25,000 nucleotides of DNA from Prorocentrum cordatum (Eukaryota; Sar; Dinophyceae; Prorocentrales; Prorocentraceae): the NCBI GenBank assembly GCA_963575745.1, contig CAUYUJ010022086.1, positions 1-25,000 on the forward strand. Reading direction: 5' to 3'. The translations under genes were made by a program, and so were the position numbers. The notes below the pieces were generated by a model. The model did no database searches. It worked only from the letters and a program-made list of their open reading frames with translations, and was not told the DNA's origin. Of this stretch, positions 7,345-16,641 are shown piece after piece (position 1 is the stretch's first letter; every line of letters starts with the position of its first letter).

Positions 7345-8067
7345 GAGTCCCTCATGCATCTTGAACTTCGCCGTTCGCACATTCGTCGGCTTCTTGATCC
7401 GCCCGAAATGCCGACCAGCCGCGTCTAGTGCAACCAGCAAGTATGCCCACTTGGCCACGAACGTGTCGTAGCCCGTCATGCTGGCCCACGCGTCGGTGCC
7501 CCACTAAGTCGCATAGCGCGGGTGCTCCAAGTGCGCGTTCCACTCGTGCCAGTCCTGCTGCTCGTCGATGCCTCTGTTGAACTGAAGGAACTCAGTTTTC
7601 TTCTCTCGTTCGCGCCGTCGCTGTTGTCGGTACCAGTTGTCCTTGCTGGCGTCGTTGAGCGTGTTGATCGTTGACCACAGCGTGCATGGTGGTGCTGTCC
7701 AAACCTCTTCTGGCCGCTCCTTCCTCAGTTTGGCCATGAACGCGTCTTGATGTGCCCGCCGAGTGAAATCCCACCTGGTGTCCACCGTGAACTTCTCCGT
7801 CGTGACATCGCCGTGCTGCTCGACGCACTGTGAAATTCGGCCTTCGTCTACGAAGATCTCCCAGAACTTCTGCTTCACAGTCGGCTTCTCGTCGAGGGTC
7901 CCGTCCCCCTTGCTGAACAGCTCCGTCAGTTGTTTGGGGTCGAACTCGTCCGTCGTCTCCGCGTTCGTCGTCTCATGTCCGTGGCTGCTGGTCACGAGGA
8001 AGTCCGTCTCGTTCTCGCTCTCGACCTGGTGGTCCCCGTCGGTGTCGGCGTCGATTGAGCTTGACTC
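7345..8067 (-). pseudogene. Methyltransferase-like domain of the copia-like element
   Basis: One frame runs from about 8067 to 7345 with a single internal TAG at 7504-7506. It contains KFWEIFVDEGRISQCVEQHG (the place of the SAM-binding motif, but without a clear GxG), DTRWDFTRRAH, EEVWTAPPCTLWSTINTLN (a PPC motif like C5-MTase motif IV), LEHPRYAT (in the place of ENV/ENP) and IKKPTNVRT (a KPT motif). The order agrees with the methyltransferase-like domain in the tyrosine-recombinase element here. Catalytic ability is doubtful because the SAM loop is poor. As I recall, such domains occur before the integrase in dinoflagellate copia elements. The open stretch starts at a non-ATG codon. Confidence 0.65.
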
Positions 8068-8298
8068 CTATGTCGCCTCTAGCGCGCCCTCCAGGACACT
8101 CGACAGGTCTATGATCATGTGGCCCGTCTCGTTGGTGTCGATGCCTTCCCAGACCTGCGACGCGTAGTCCATGACGATGTCCCAATCCTCCACGCAGGGT
8201 CGCGCCACCAGCAGCGTCACTCTTCCCGGCGCGAGGTGGACCCATGTCGTTCAGCTTCTTCCGCCATGACGGCCGCTCCCCTAGTCACCACCCACCAA
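8068..8298 (-). pseudogene. Copia-like polyprotein spacer, gag to methyltransferase-like domain
   Basis: The minus-strand frame reads VARPCVEDWDIVMDYASQVW, then DTNETGHMIIDLSSVLEGAL, and ends at a TAG near 8070. A retroviral Asp protease would be expected around here, but no D-T/S-G motif is visible. I do not recognise the domain. Confidence 0.35.
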
Positions 8299-8434
8299 AC
8301 CACCCCAACCCAACCCGAAGGCTCAGATTTACCCTCCATTCCATGGGGGGGGGCTCGGAAACATATAAATAGCACATGTGGAACCCTTACCCCCCCAACC
8401 CGAAATTCGGGTCTTCGGGTTGGGTTGGGGTGGT
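8299..8434. mobile_element. MITE with perfect 22-bp inverted repeats, copy 2
   Basis: Arms 8299-8320 and 8413-8434 are the same perfect inverted repeat as in copy 1 at 5445-5584. The centre is recognisably related but diverged, including an AT-rich ACATATAAATAG stretch. It lies within the gag-side coding region of the copia-like element. Both copies share CCACCCACCAA before and GGTAGTCAT after the arms. Confidence 0.85.
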
Positions 8435-9775
8435 CTGGTAGGTAGTCATCTAGACCCATCACAGGCTTTGCCGCTCCACTGTCGCCAGCTCCTTTCCCCG
8501 TGGCCAGGCTGAGCTCCTCGAGCGGTGGGCCAGATGCCGTCTCCATGCGAGGTGCGACCTGTGTTGCAGCCATGTCGCCACGAATCTCGCGCAACATCTT
8601 CGCATCCTCGTCCTTAGAGATCCCATCCCTCCGACGATTGAGACGTGGCCCGTGCTGCTATGTCGATCCAGTGCCGTGCGTCTTAGGGCTTCCGTCCAGA
8701 TGAGCAGTCATCTGGAAACCGAACGGCCTCCTACCACCGTGCTTGCCTTTTGCCTTGCCCTTGCTGAAGCTCCGCAAGATTATCCTCTGCCTTTCGGTGG
8801 TCTCGCCGTGCCAGCTCGCGGTGGTGGTAGTCCGTCTCGTCGTCCGCCGATCAGCGCCACCACTGGGTAGAAGCCTCTCGACTTCGCCAGCTCACTCTTT
8901 TTGGACCTCGCCGCCAGCTCGTAGGCCGTCTCCAACTCCTCGGGCACTTCGTCTTCCCAGCCAACGTCATCGTACCACTCGTCTTCTCCTTCTTGAAAAT
9001 GCTCATGTGGATCTTCGTCGTCTTCGTACCATGCATCCTCCGCATCCTCCCAGGTGTCCTCCACCCAGTCGCTTTCGCCTTCCTTGTGCTTCGCCTTGTA
9101 GGTGTGCAGCACTCTGTCAATGTCCTTCTTGTGCGTCACGCTGTCGCCGCCGAACATCGTCTTGAGACTCTCGGTCACGACCTGCGCCGTCAAGCGACTG
9201 TTGCAATGCGCCTTGAGGTTCGGAATCTGCCTTTTTTGGTACCGCTGCTCTCGTCATCATGTACCATCCCACTAGCAGGTCTGGCAAATCCAAGCCTGCC
9301 TCGAGCAGCTTCGTCAACTCCTTGCCGTTCCGCAGCACGTACGCCTTGAGCGTCTCCTTCGGCTGCCGCGAGAACTCTCCAAAGGCATCACACCTCCTGT
9401 GCAATCCCACCTCGTGCCTGTAGCGGTACAGCAAGTCTTCATTGTCGAAGATATCGTCGAATGCTTCGCGCGTGTCCAACCCCTCGAAGCTTGTCTCGTC
9501 GCAGGCGTCCCATGCGTCACCCTGCAATGACTGCAGGAGTATATACGCTCCTTCACTCACCACCTGATGTCTGCGCCGAGCGCACAGCCTCTGAAACACC
9601 GTGGCTCGCCGCCTGAAGTTCCTGTACTTGTCGTACCTCCCTCTTGGGACTCTCTTGGGCCATCTTGAAGCTGTTTCGAGACCTCGGAAGGCAATTTGAA
9701 GAGAGAGGGCGAGAAGGCCACCACCATTGAATCCTCAGGTTTTACCAAATTTTGGAACGCTTCGCGTAACCCCAC
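8435..9775 (-). pseudogene. Copia-like gag, frameshifted
   Basis: The frame includes YDKYRNFRRRATVFQRLC, GAYILLQSLQGDAWDACDE, YRYRHEVGLHRRCDAFGEF, LDLPDLLVGWYMMTRAAVPK: a Copia gag with the conserved lPD-x-x-GW motif. A frameshift occurs at a run of six T (A on the coding strand) at 9232-9237; one A fewer would join PK to RQIPNLKAH. It then continues to LKTMFGGD, a Glu/Asp-rich linker and KSRGFYPVVAL, and after another shift to a KGKAKGKHGGRR basic stretch near 8740. No CCHC zinc knuckle was seen. Gag would package RNA. The N-terminus is uncertain. Confidence 0.7.
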
Positions 9776-11040
9776 CAGCCCATCCAGAAACGATGCCCAG
9801 AGGAAGTGCCTCGATCAGGGAAGTGGGCAGCACACAAAGGAAGGGTACCCCAGTGGAGGCCAGTTGGAGCGTCTTAGGGGCCTCTTGGCGGTCCCGGACG
9901 CCTCTTAGAGCGTCTTGGGTGCTTTGGAGAGCTTCTTGGGGCCTCTTGGGGGTCTCTTGGGGGCCTCTTGGAGGCCTCTGGGGCGCTTGTTGGGGCCTCC
10001 TGGGGCCTCATGGGCGCCTCGTGGGGCCCTCTTGAAGCGCTCTTGGGAGCCTTCAGAGCGCTCTTGGAGCCCTCTTGGGCCATCTTGGAGTCATCTTGAA
10101 GCCTCGGATGGCCATCGGAAGCGAAAAGGCGAGAAAGCCCAAAATGTTGATTTTCCGAAGGTTTTGGAAGGATTTTGGCCTCTTCGGGGCCTCCTGGGGG
10201 AGCTCTTTGGCCACTTGGAGCCGTCCTGAAGCGGTCTTGGGGCCTCTTGGAGCATCGTGGGAGCCATCTTGAGGCATCTTGGGATATCTTGAGCCATCTT
10301 GGAGGTCATCTTGGGCTCTCCCAGGCGCTCTTGGAGTCATCTGAAGCAGTGCCACCCCCCCCAGGAGGCCCAAATGTGGCCAAAACCTTAGTAAAATCAA
10401 TGATTTGGGCATTCTCGCCGAGGCCTCTTGGAGCGTCTTGGGTGCCTCTGGGGGGTCTCTTGGGGCCTCGTGGGGGTCTCTTGGGAGCCTCTTGGGGGCA
10501 TCCTGGGGGCCTCTTGGGAGCTTCTTGGGGCCACATGGGTCGTTTGGGGCGCTCTTGAAGCGCTCTTGGAGGCCTCAGAGGCGCTGGTAGAGCCATGTTG
10601 GAGGGGATCTGGCAAAGAAAGCGGAAGCATTTTTTAGCGTCGCCCTTGTAGAGCCTTTAAAATCGCCTCCTGAACCCCTCTTGGGGTGCTCTTGGAGCGT
10701 TCGCCGCTCTTGGCGCCGTCTTTGGGCTTTTTTGGGCCCCTTTTGGAGCTATCTTGAGCCATCTTAGAGCCATCTTGACGCCTCGGATGCACATCGCAAG
10801 CGAAAAAGTGAGAACACCAAAAACATTGATTTTCCCTAGGGTTTTGAAGCATTTTGGCCTCTTGGAGGCATCCTAGTGATGCTCTTGTGAGCACTTGAAA
10901 CCGTTTTGGGAAGCTCTTGGAGCGTCTTGGAACATCATGGGGACCATCTTGAGGCATCTTGCGCTATCTGGAGCCATCTTGGAGGTCATTTTGAGCTCCC
11001 TGGGGCTCTCTTGGAGCCGTGTTGGGCCATCTTGGACGCT
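9776..11040. repeat. Degenerate CTTGG-rich minisatellite field
   Basis: Almost the whole stretch is built of short imperfect repeats such as GCCTCTTGGAGCGTCTTGGG and GAGCCATCTTGAGCCATC. A longer unit of about 92 bp (GAAGCGAAAAGGCGAGAA, then TTGATTTTCC, then GGTTTTGGAAGG) is embedded at 10093-10184 and 10772-10863 (679 bp apart). An inverted, shorter copy lies at about 10367-10421, and a more diverged one at 9661-9762 overlaps the gag start. Open frames here are low-complexity and are not genes. Confidence 0.85.
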
Positions 11041-11437
11041 CTAACTACCCGCGGCCCCCCCTGTCCAGGTCAGTGGGGAGGGGGTAGGGGGAGGGGTAAA
11101 CCCCTCCCCGAAGGGGAAGAAGGAGGGGTGGAAGAGGAAACGCTCTAAACCACCGACGCCCAGAGGGCTGGTGGGACTGGAGGGATGCGTCCAGAAAGAG
11201 CGCCCGAAGAGTTCCATCTCAGAGTTTTCGGAGAGGGTCCCGAGGCCATCTCCGTCGTCTCCTCCGCCATTCCCCATCCATGCGGCGTCTCGATCCAGCC
11301 CAGAAGAAACCCCAACCACCTCCAAACTCATGTGAAGACAGTCGAAGCTCTCTTAAACTGTCCGCCAATTGACAGCCATTTAGCTTCGGGCAGTTTCGTC
11401 GAATGACCGCAGCCGTCCTCCCCCTCCTCCTTCTGCC
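11041..11437. other. No gene recognised
   Basis: Unique-looking sequence after the repeat field. The only structure seen is a GGGGAGGGG-type inverted region near 11074-11130 (CCCCTCCCCGAAGGGGAAG). No protein motif on either strand. Confidence 0.55.
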
Positions 11438-11487
11438 TCTCCTCCTCCTCCTCCTCCTCCTCCTCCTCCTCCTCCTCCTCCTCCTCC
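11438..11487. repeat. (CCT)n microsatellite
   Basis: Uninterrupted CTC/TCC trinucleotide repeat of about 16 units. Confidence 0.95.
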
Positions 11488-11499
11488 ACTGACGACGGC

Positions 11500-11568
11500 G
11501 AGGCAATAACGAAGACGACGACGTCGACGGCGAGGGTGACGACGGCGACGACGACGACGACGACGATG

Positions 11569-11630
<62 letters not shown>

Positions 11631-12000
11631 CACGACAACGAGCCTCGCCCGCGCGGCGCAGACAGGACGGCGCCACCACCTTCGCGTTCTCGTGGAACGC
11701 CGGCGCGCGGCAGTGGGACAAGATCGGGGAGGCGCGGCGGCCCCCCCCCCCCGCGAGCCTCCGCCGTGCTCGTGGCGCCGTAGGCGCCGCCGGCGATGCC
11801 GACGACGGCGACGACGGTGGCAACGGCAACGACGACGACGATGCCGACGACGGCGACGACGATGCCGAGACGGCGACAGCGGCGGCAACGGCGTCGGCGG
11901 CGACGATGACGACGATGACGACGATCAACGGCGGAGGCGGCGACAGCGGAGGCGGCGGCGGGGAGAGGGGGGGGCGGCGGCGGCGGCGGCGGCGGGGCTC
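11500..12000. repeat. (GAC)n and (GGC)n compound microsatellite
   Basis: A near-perfect ACG repeat runs from about 11548 to 11630. It is followed, after a short unique stretch, by GACGACGGC and GGCGGC repeats to about 11996. Translations give poly-Asp, poly-Arg, poly-Thr, poly-Val and so on in different frames, so the long open frames here are compositional artefacts. Confidence 0.9.
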
Positions 12001-12130
12001 CCGGAAGCGCCCGGGGGGGCCCCAGCGGGGCCTCGGGAGGGGCGCCCGCCGGGGAGGCCGAGGGGAGCCCAGGGCGCCGCAGCAGGGGGTCCCATCGGGG
12101 CAGTTCGGCGCCCCTCCAATGGCCAACGAG
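12001..12130. repeat. Direct duplication, copy 1 (parts A and B joined)
   Basis: Part A, 12001-12090 (GGAAGCGCCCGGGGG to GCAGCAGGGGGT), is joined directly to part B, 12091-12130 (CCCATCGGGGCAGTTCGG to GCCAACGAG). Copy 2 has A at 12153-12244 and an identical 40-bp B at 12444-12483, separated by an insert. Copy 1 is therefore the uninterrupted form. Confidence 0.88.
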
Positions 12131-12152
12131 CTTTAATTTAAACGACGCGGCT

Positions 12153-12483
12153 CCAGGAAGCGCCCCGGGGGGGGCCCAGCGGGGCCTCGGGAGAGGCGCC
12201 CTTGGGAGGGCCGAGGAGAGCCCAGGGCGCCGCAGCAGGGGGTCGGGCCGGACGAAAGGGGGGGATTGGGAAAGGGGGGGTTACGAAACTTGCTGCATGC
12301 AGCTGGTTTCGGCCCCACCGAGGGGCGGCCATTCCTCGATGCGTGGCCGCCTCCGGCGCCGGGAGGCGCCGGGAGAATCAGCTACGTGAGCTGATTCTCA
12401 CCCCCCCCTTTGCTATCCCCCCTTTCGCCCGACCCGAGGAGGCCCCATCGGGGCAGTTCGGCGCCCCTCCAATGGCCAACGAG
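12153..12483. repeat. Direct duplication, copy 2, interrupted by an insert
   Basis: Part A' lies at 12153-12244 and part B' at 12444-12483. Part B' is identical over 40 bases to B in copy 1, while A' differs by scattered changes and small indels. The interruption between them is described separately. Confidence 0.85.
12245..12443. mobile_element. MITE-like insert in duplication copy 2
   Basis: About 199 bp absent from copy 1. The ends are imperfect inverted repeats of about 38 bp: left GGGTCGGGCCGGACGAAAGG (starting just before the junction), right CCTTTCGCCCGACCC. Inside are an 11-bp perfect hairpin (GAGAATCAGCT/AGCTGATTCTC around ACGTG), a GGCGCCGGGAGGCGCC palindrome and TGCTGCATGCAGC. No ORF. 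The exact end and any target duplication are uncertain (extra GAGGAGGC on the right). Confidence 0.65.
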
Positions 12484-12942
12484 CGTTGAACAACGAATCA
12501 AAAGACGTTGAGCACTATACAGGAATGGTATAAACATGGGCAGCGAGCGTCTTCTTTCGGACGTCTCTCTGCAAGGTGTGTGGTGAAATCCCAAAGGATG
12601 TTTGATTTGGTATGTTGAAGTGCTCGCAGAACTTGTGTGTTTGGTGTGATTTCGACGTGCGAGCGCGCGTGGACTCTGTGCCGTTTTTTTGTATTGTTTT
12701 TTGTGGGACATGATGTGTGTGTGTGTGCGCGCATCGTATTATTTGACAGGGATGAAGGAGGGTTGCCGATACCGCCCTGGCTTGGATGGTGTGATTTCAT
12801 GTTGCAAAGGAACTATGAAGCGTATTCATCAGAATGAGGGGGCCGAACTGCGATTCTTTGTCCCCCGGTGGGTGGTTGAAGTGGGGTTCCGCGGTGCTGA
12901 TTGTGATTGCGTTGCGTTGCATTGTTGTTGTCATCGTCCCTC
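12484..12942. other. No gene recognised
   Basis: Composition is more balanced here than in the neighbours, with a (TG)n run near 12713-12730. Short open frames on both strands show no family motif. No RNA gene is evident. Confidence 0.55.
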
Positions 12943-13076
12943 TCGCGATCCACCCGCGACCCACCCGCGACCCGCCCGACCCGTGACCCACCCGTGACCC
13001 ACCCGCGACCCACCCACGACCCACCCCGCGACCCACCTCGCGACCCACCCGCGACCCGCCCGCGACCCACCCGCGA
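12943..13076. repeat. 11-bp GCGACCCACCC tandem repeat
   Basis: About twelve imperfect units of GCGACCCACCC, with variants GTGACCCACCC and GCGACCCGCCC. The open frames across it are repeat translations. Confidence 0.9.
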
Positions 13077-13301
13077 CGCTCCCTGCGCTCGCCCCCTCAC
13101 TCTTTTCCGCAACTGCGGGGTGCAACGTATGCAGATGTAATACGAAGCGGGGGAGAAGTCCAGGGGAGAGAGGGTGGTGGAACTCATGTTTTTTCCAGAG
13201 GAGAACAAACGTGGTGCAATCTTTGTGGTGTAAGCTGTATGCAAGCTGTGTGGTGCGCTTCTTCGGAGGCCTTACGGCCAGTGCCGCCGACCCTGACGGG
13301 G

Positions 13302-13386
<85 letters not shown>
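13302..13386. repeat. (GAC)n microsatellite
   Basis: Perfect GAC repeat of about 28 units; it generates poly-Asp or poly-Arg open frames that are not genes. Confidence 0.95.
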
Positions 13387-13387
<1 letters not shown>

Positions 13388-13772
13388 TCGCGAGCCCTCG
13401 TGGGGACCCTTGTGGGCCCTGTTGGCCTCCAGACCCCCCCCGGGTCCACCCCCCCCGGGTTCGCCCCTGGCGATCCTCCTCCCCGAAGCACCCCCGGGGC
13501 GGCGGAGAAGGGCTCCTGGGGAAGGGGTTTCCCTTCGGCTCGTTGGCTTGGCATCGCTCGGACGTGTGCATTTTTCCTTCGGCGAGGGCCATCGAGGAGC
13601 ATCCTTGACCATTTGGCGAAAAACCACGCACGAAACCGAAAAAAGCACAGGGAATGGACGTCCGAGCGATGGCCAGTTGGGTGTTCCTCTTGCGGCTCCG
13701 GGGCTCTGTTGGGTCGCCTGGGGGGGACCCCAGACCCGCGAGCACGGGCGATCGCAGCCACTCCGGACCGCT
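13387..13772. other. No gene recognised
   Basis: GC-rich unique stretch between two microsatellites. Frames on both strands are open only because they extend through the neighbouring GAC and TCC repeats. No family motif. Confidence 0.5.
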
Positions 13773-13866
13773 CATCCTCCTCCTCCTCTTCCTTCTCCCC
13801 CCCCCTCCTCCCTCCTCCTCCTCCTCCGCCTCCTCCTCCTCCTCCTCCTCCTCCTCCTCCTCCTCC
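13773..13866. repeat. (TCC)n microsatellite, interrupted
   Basis: TCC repeats with interruptions at about 13788-13812 (CTTCCTTCTCCCCCCC) and CCGCC near 13828. Confidence 0.92.
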
Positions 13867-13869
13867 TGG

Positions 13870-13917
13870 AACCACTTCGGACAGACCACAATCAGCTGCG
13901 ATCTGTCCGAAGTGGTT
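13870..13917. repeat. Hairpin with 16-bp perfect stem
   Basis: AACCACTTCGGACAGA at 13870-13885 and its exact inverse at 13902-13917 enclose a 16-base loop. It directly abuts the (TCC)n tract. It may be a terminus or remnant of a foldback; no gene is next to it. Confidence 0.8.
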
Positions 13918-14576
13918 GCGACGTTTCTGGGACGCTTACACAAGGTTCCGATTCTGTCGTCGAGTGTGGTTGGGTGGTTGGCGCTAAACTCCTGCATTGG
14001 AACATAACGCAGGGAAGCGCCGGGAATTCCAGGGGGTTCTCCGCCTCAGACACCACGAATTAAAAAAAACAAGGTTTCGATTCCGGGGGAAAGCCTAAGA
14101 GCGCTTCTGGATGCAGTGAGCTCCCTTACGCCTCCCGATGGAAATTTGAAGAAGCGGCTGCGATCCATCCGATCGCCGACTGGTCGCCACCTCGACCGTG
14201 ATCTCTGCAAAACACGTGTGATTTAGCTCGACCGTGGAAATGATCTCTCGACCGTGGGAAGCCCAAGTATTCTTAGGGATCCGTTCGGAATTTCACATGA
14301 TTCCGAAAGTATCCCATGGATGCCCCCAAGGATTTCTCCTGATGCCTCAGGATTCCGGAGGAATCCCCAGAAAACTTGAAGAAGATTCCTAAGGTTCTCC
14401 GAGGTTTCCGAAGGAACCCACAGGGTTCCGAACTATTCCTAAGCGATCCCATGGGCACGGCGTGCAAATCAGACTCAGTAGGATTTCTAAGGATGCCTGA
14501 TGATTCTTTCGGATTCCGAAGGACTCCTCCGGAGTCTTGCGGAGCTCGTCGGAATATGAAGGAACTCGGAGGCAGT
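13918..14576. other. No gene; degenerate GGATTCCG repeats in the second half
   Basis: The first half, to about 14270, shows nothing recognisable. From about 14280 to 14560 the sequence is made of diverged palindromic motifs such as GGATTCCGGAGGAATCC and TTCCGAAGGAA, spaced 12-40 bases apart, probably a decayed minisatellite. Confidence 0.6.
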
Positions 14577-14851
14577 AGTAGTTGTGGTGGTGGTAGTAGT
14601 TGTAGTAGTAGTAGTCGTCGTCGTCGTAGACGTAGACGTAGACGTCGTCATCGTCGTCGTTGTCGTCCAGTCGTCATCGTCGTCCAGTCCTCATCGTCGT
14701 CGTCGTTGTCGTCGTCGTCGTCGGTTGTCGTCGTCCGTGGTTGTCGCATGCGTCGTCGTTGGCGTCTTCGTTGTCATCGGCCAGTCGTCGACCCATCGTC
14801 GCCCAGACGTCATCGTTGTCCACTCGTCGTCGGCTGGGTCTGCGTCGTCAT

Positions 14852-14907
<56 letters not shown>

Positions 14908-14967
14908 GTCGTGCAGTCGTCGGCGTCGTCGTCGTCGTCGTCATCGTCCGTCGCCCTCGTCGTCGCC

Positions 14968-15030
<63 letters not shown>

Positions 15031-15031
15031 C
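14577..15031. repeat. Compound GTA/GTC microsatellite
   Basis: Begins with GTAGTTGTGGTGG-type repeats, then degenerate GTCGTC with TCATCG interruptions. Two long perfect (GTC)n runs follow, at about 14851-14904 and 14970-15030. Poly-Ser, poly-Arg and poly-Val frames result and are not genes. Confidence 0.92.
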
Positions 15032-15093
15032 GGTATCTGTCCTCGCCCAGTCGTGGGCCACCAGGCCCAGGTGCAGAGCCCCCCGGGGGGGAA

Positions 15094-15133
15094 CTCCTCC
15101 TCCTCCTCCTCCTCCTCCTCCTCCTCCTCCTCC
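15094..15133. repeat. (TCC)n microsatellite, left part of the insertion target
   Basis: Perfect CTC/TCC repeat ending exactly where repeat A1 of the retroelement begins. The same motif resumes at 21581, right after repeat B2, so one original (TCC)n tract appears to have been split. Confidence 0.92.
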
Positions 15134-15197
15134 TGGGTTTGCTCTGCATGGGATTCGAGAGTACAAGTGAGTTGTTCGCTCCGCAGCTTTCCTCTCA
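15134..15197 (+). repeat. Split direct repeat A1 (left terminus)
   Basis: Starts TGGGTTTGCTCTGCATGGG and ends CAGCTTTCCTCTCA. It differs from A2 only at one base in GTACAAGTGAG versus GTACAGGTGAG. The first ATG of the ORF1 frame (15148) lies inside it. Confidence 0.95.
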
Positions 15198-15234
15198 TAC
15201 AGGAGGGGGGGGCATCCTGAGTCCCGGGCTGTGC

Positions 15235-15798
15235 ATGGCCCTGGCGCTGCGCCCACGACACGCCGCAGCTGGTGTGGTGGGCGCGGTCCTGCTCAGGCAC
15301 GCCGATCTGGTGTATCAGACCTTCCTGCAGCAGGCCGGGCTCTGGCAGGGCGCTGGGCACGCCGGCGCCGAGGCGGCCGCCCAGGCCGCCCACTCGGCCG
15401 CGGACGCGGCCAGTCTGGCCGCCGCGGCGGCGGCAGCGGCGGGCGAAGCCCTGACCAACTGGAGCGGACCGCTGGAGGGCGTGAGCTGCCCACAGGCGCC
15501 AGCCTGCACCTGCTCGTGCCCAGAGGTGCCGGAGTGCCCCCCTGAGGCGGACGTTGACGTGAGGGAGGGCGTGTGGCACCTGGCGGGAGGCGCGGTGGGC
15601 CACATCTTCCTGGTGCTGGGAGGCCGTCTCTGCGCCCGTCGTCGAAGGGATGGCGTCCGAGTCCAGGCGCCGCCGAGCTCCCCTGCGGGAGTCGCGCCCG
15701 ACGGTCTCGGCTCCCCCGGGCGTGCCGCGCTGGCAGGGCCTGGCCGCCCTGTTGCTGGCGACAGGGCACGCCGCCGTGGAGGAGGAGTTCTGCAATGA
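15235..15798 (+). CDS. ORF1a, N-terminal part of ORF1 protein with membrane-like segment
   Basis: Reading from ATG 15235 (an upstream in-frame ATG at 15148 lies in repeat A1), the frame begins MALALRPRHAAAGVVGAVLL and continues through an Ala-rich stretch. A Cys-rich CTCSCPEVPECPPE segment follows, then a hydrophobic segment HLAGGAVGHIFLVLGG followed by RLCARRRRDG, which looks like a membrane anchor with a basic end. After about 15650 the conserved coding passes to another frame, so the last third of this frame is probably spurious. It occupies the gag position, but no canonical gag motif is visible. Function is unknown; I recall comparable hydrophobic N-termini in dinoflagellate relatives. 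Confidence 0.5.
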   Translation: MALALRPRHAAAGVVGAVLLRHADLVYQTFLQQAGLWQGAGHAGAEAAAQAAHSAADAASLAAAAAAAAGEALTNWSGPLEGVSCPQAPACTCSCPEVPECPPEADVDVREGVWHLAGGAVGHIFLVLGGRLCARRRRDGVRVQAPPSSPAGVAPDGLGSPGRAALAGPGRPVAGDRARRRGGGVLQ

Positions 15799-16641
15799 GC
15801 TCCTCGCGGGGGGCTACGTGGCCGTGTTCTACACGGAAGACGAGGTGTGGCATGAGCGTCAAATTTTGTTCCAGGTCGAGGCTCGGCACTGGGTGGTGTA
15901 CACCCCTGATGGTGACATGTACACGGAGAACGTGAAGGCTGGGGCTCCTGACTGGGGACCGTGCTGCGCGGCCATCTTGCCTGCTGATGGTACCCTCCCG
16001 TTCTTCCTCCGAGGCAAGACCTGCAGCATCCGAGACTTCCCGGACGCGCAGCGGCTCCTCGACCTGATCAACGAAGGGTACCAGCTCGCCGAGTCCGAGG
16101 GCGGCGAGGTCGTGGGGCCGACGGCGTACTCCGACGCCATGGGGCAGGGGCAGACGCTGGAGTTGCATGAGGGCGTCTATCGGCGTGCGCGCGGGCGTCC
16201 ACTACCGGCTCTGCTGCCTCCTCTTGCGCCCCCAGAGGGCGGAGACCTCGTCGTAGGAGGCACCCGCACTCCTGAGGTCCTCGACGCTGATGTGGAGCTG
16301 GAGAACGAAGGGGGCCGCTGGGTGTCCTTCGTCACAATTGGTTCCGTGCGACGTGGCGACCTAGTGAAGCTCGAGCCGGGGGACAAGGTGCTGGGCAAGC
16401 TTGCGCGCCACCGCATGACAAATGGTGAGGTGATCGCCGCGTGTCGCCCCGATTACCTGAGCAAGGTCGTGGAAGGCGGCTCGGCTGCCGACGGAGGCGA
16501 CGCTCGTGTGCTTGCCCCCGTCTGCTACGACCCAGGCGGGCGGCGCTGGTGTGACTTCGCCAACGCGTTCAGCGAGATGAGCACGGAGCACATAGAGGAC
16601 TTCCCGCCTGAGGGTGAGAGGTCAGCGCTGTGGCTCTTCAA
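15650..16641 (+). pseudogene. ORF1b, central part of ORF1 protein, broken by an 8-bp duplication
   Basis: The frame contains EEEFCNELLAGGYVAVFYTE, DEVWHERQILFQ and HWVVYTPDGDMYTEN, then a Glu-rich middle, DARVLAPVCYDPGGRRW and FPPEGERSALWLF. WHER plus WVV-TPDGD is a combination I recall from dinoflagellate elements of this type; its role is unknown but it precedes RT like a gag. At 16634-16649 the octamer CTCTTCAA is present twice in tandem, which shifts the frame; the continuation is the segment at 16650-17084. The start at 15650 is the first ATG in frame; a link with ORF1a is likely. Confidence 0.6.

Larger units (their letters stand above)
886..9775 (-). mobile_element. Decayed copia-like retrotransposon carrying many inserted repeats
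   Basis: Read on the minus strand, fragments appear in Copia order: gag (9775-8700), methyltransferase-like domain (8067-7345), pre-integrase and integrase (7343-5300), reverse transcriptase (5195-2000), RNase H (1954-1392) and a tail. Placing integrase before RT separates Copia from Gypsy. The fragments join logically across inserts; for example RT sequence resumes on both sides of the MITE at 3328-3504. Stops and frameshifts are frequent, so this copy is dead. I could not identify its LTRs: no long direct repeat links the two ends by eye, so outer limits are approximate. An aspartic protease motif was not found. Confidence 0.8.

Noticed and set aside
9232-9237. A-AAA-AAG as a programmed -1 frameshift site in copia gag
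   Set aside because: The phase fits a slippery heptamer, but the continuing gag frame is +1 (or -2), so a simple one-base insertion in a homopolymer explains it better.
9900-11040. Relics of the dinoflagellate spliced leader in the AGCCATCTTGG repeats
   Set aside because: Similarity to the leader's GCCATTTTGGCTCAAG is only partial and the field is made of many CTTGG variants; no exact leader copy seen.
11219-12141. Open frames of poly-Ser, poly-Arg, poly-Thr and poly-Asp
   Set aside because: All are trinucleotide microsatellite translations seen in several frames at once.
12943-13076. CRISPR-like array
   Set aside because: Tandem 11-bp repeats without spacers; eukaryotic minisatellite.
12931-15030. 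Frames up to about 400 codons across GAC and GTC tracts
   Set aside because: Length comes from stop-free repeats; no recognisable motif outside the repeats.
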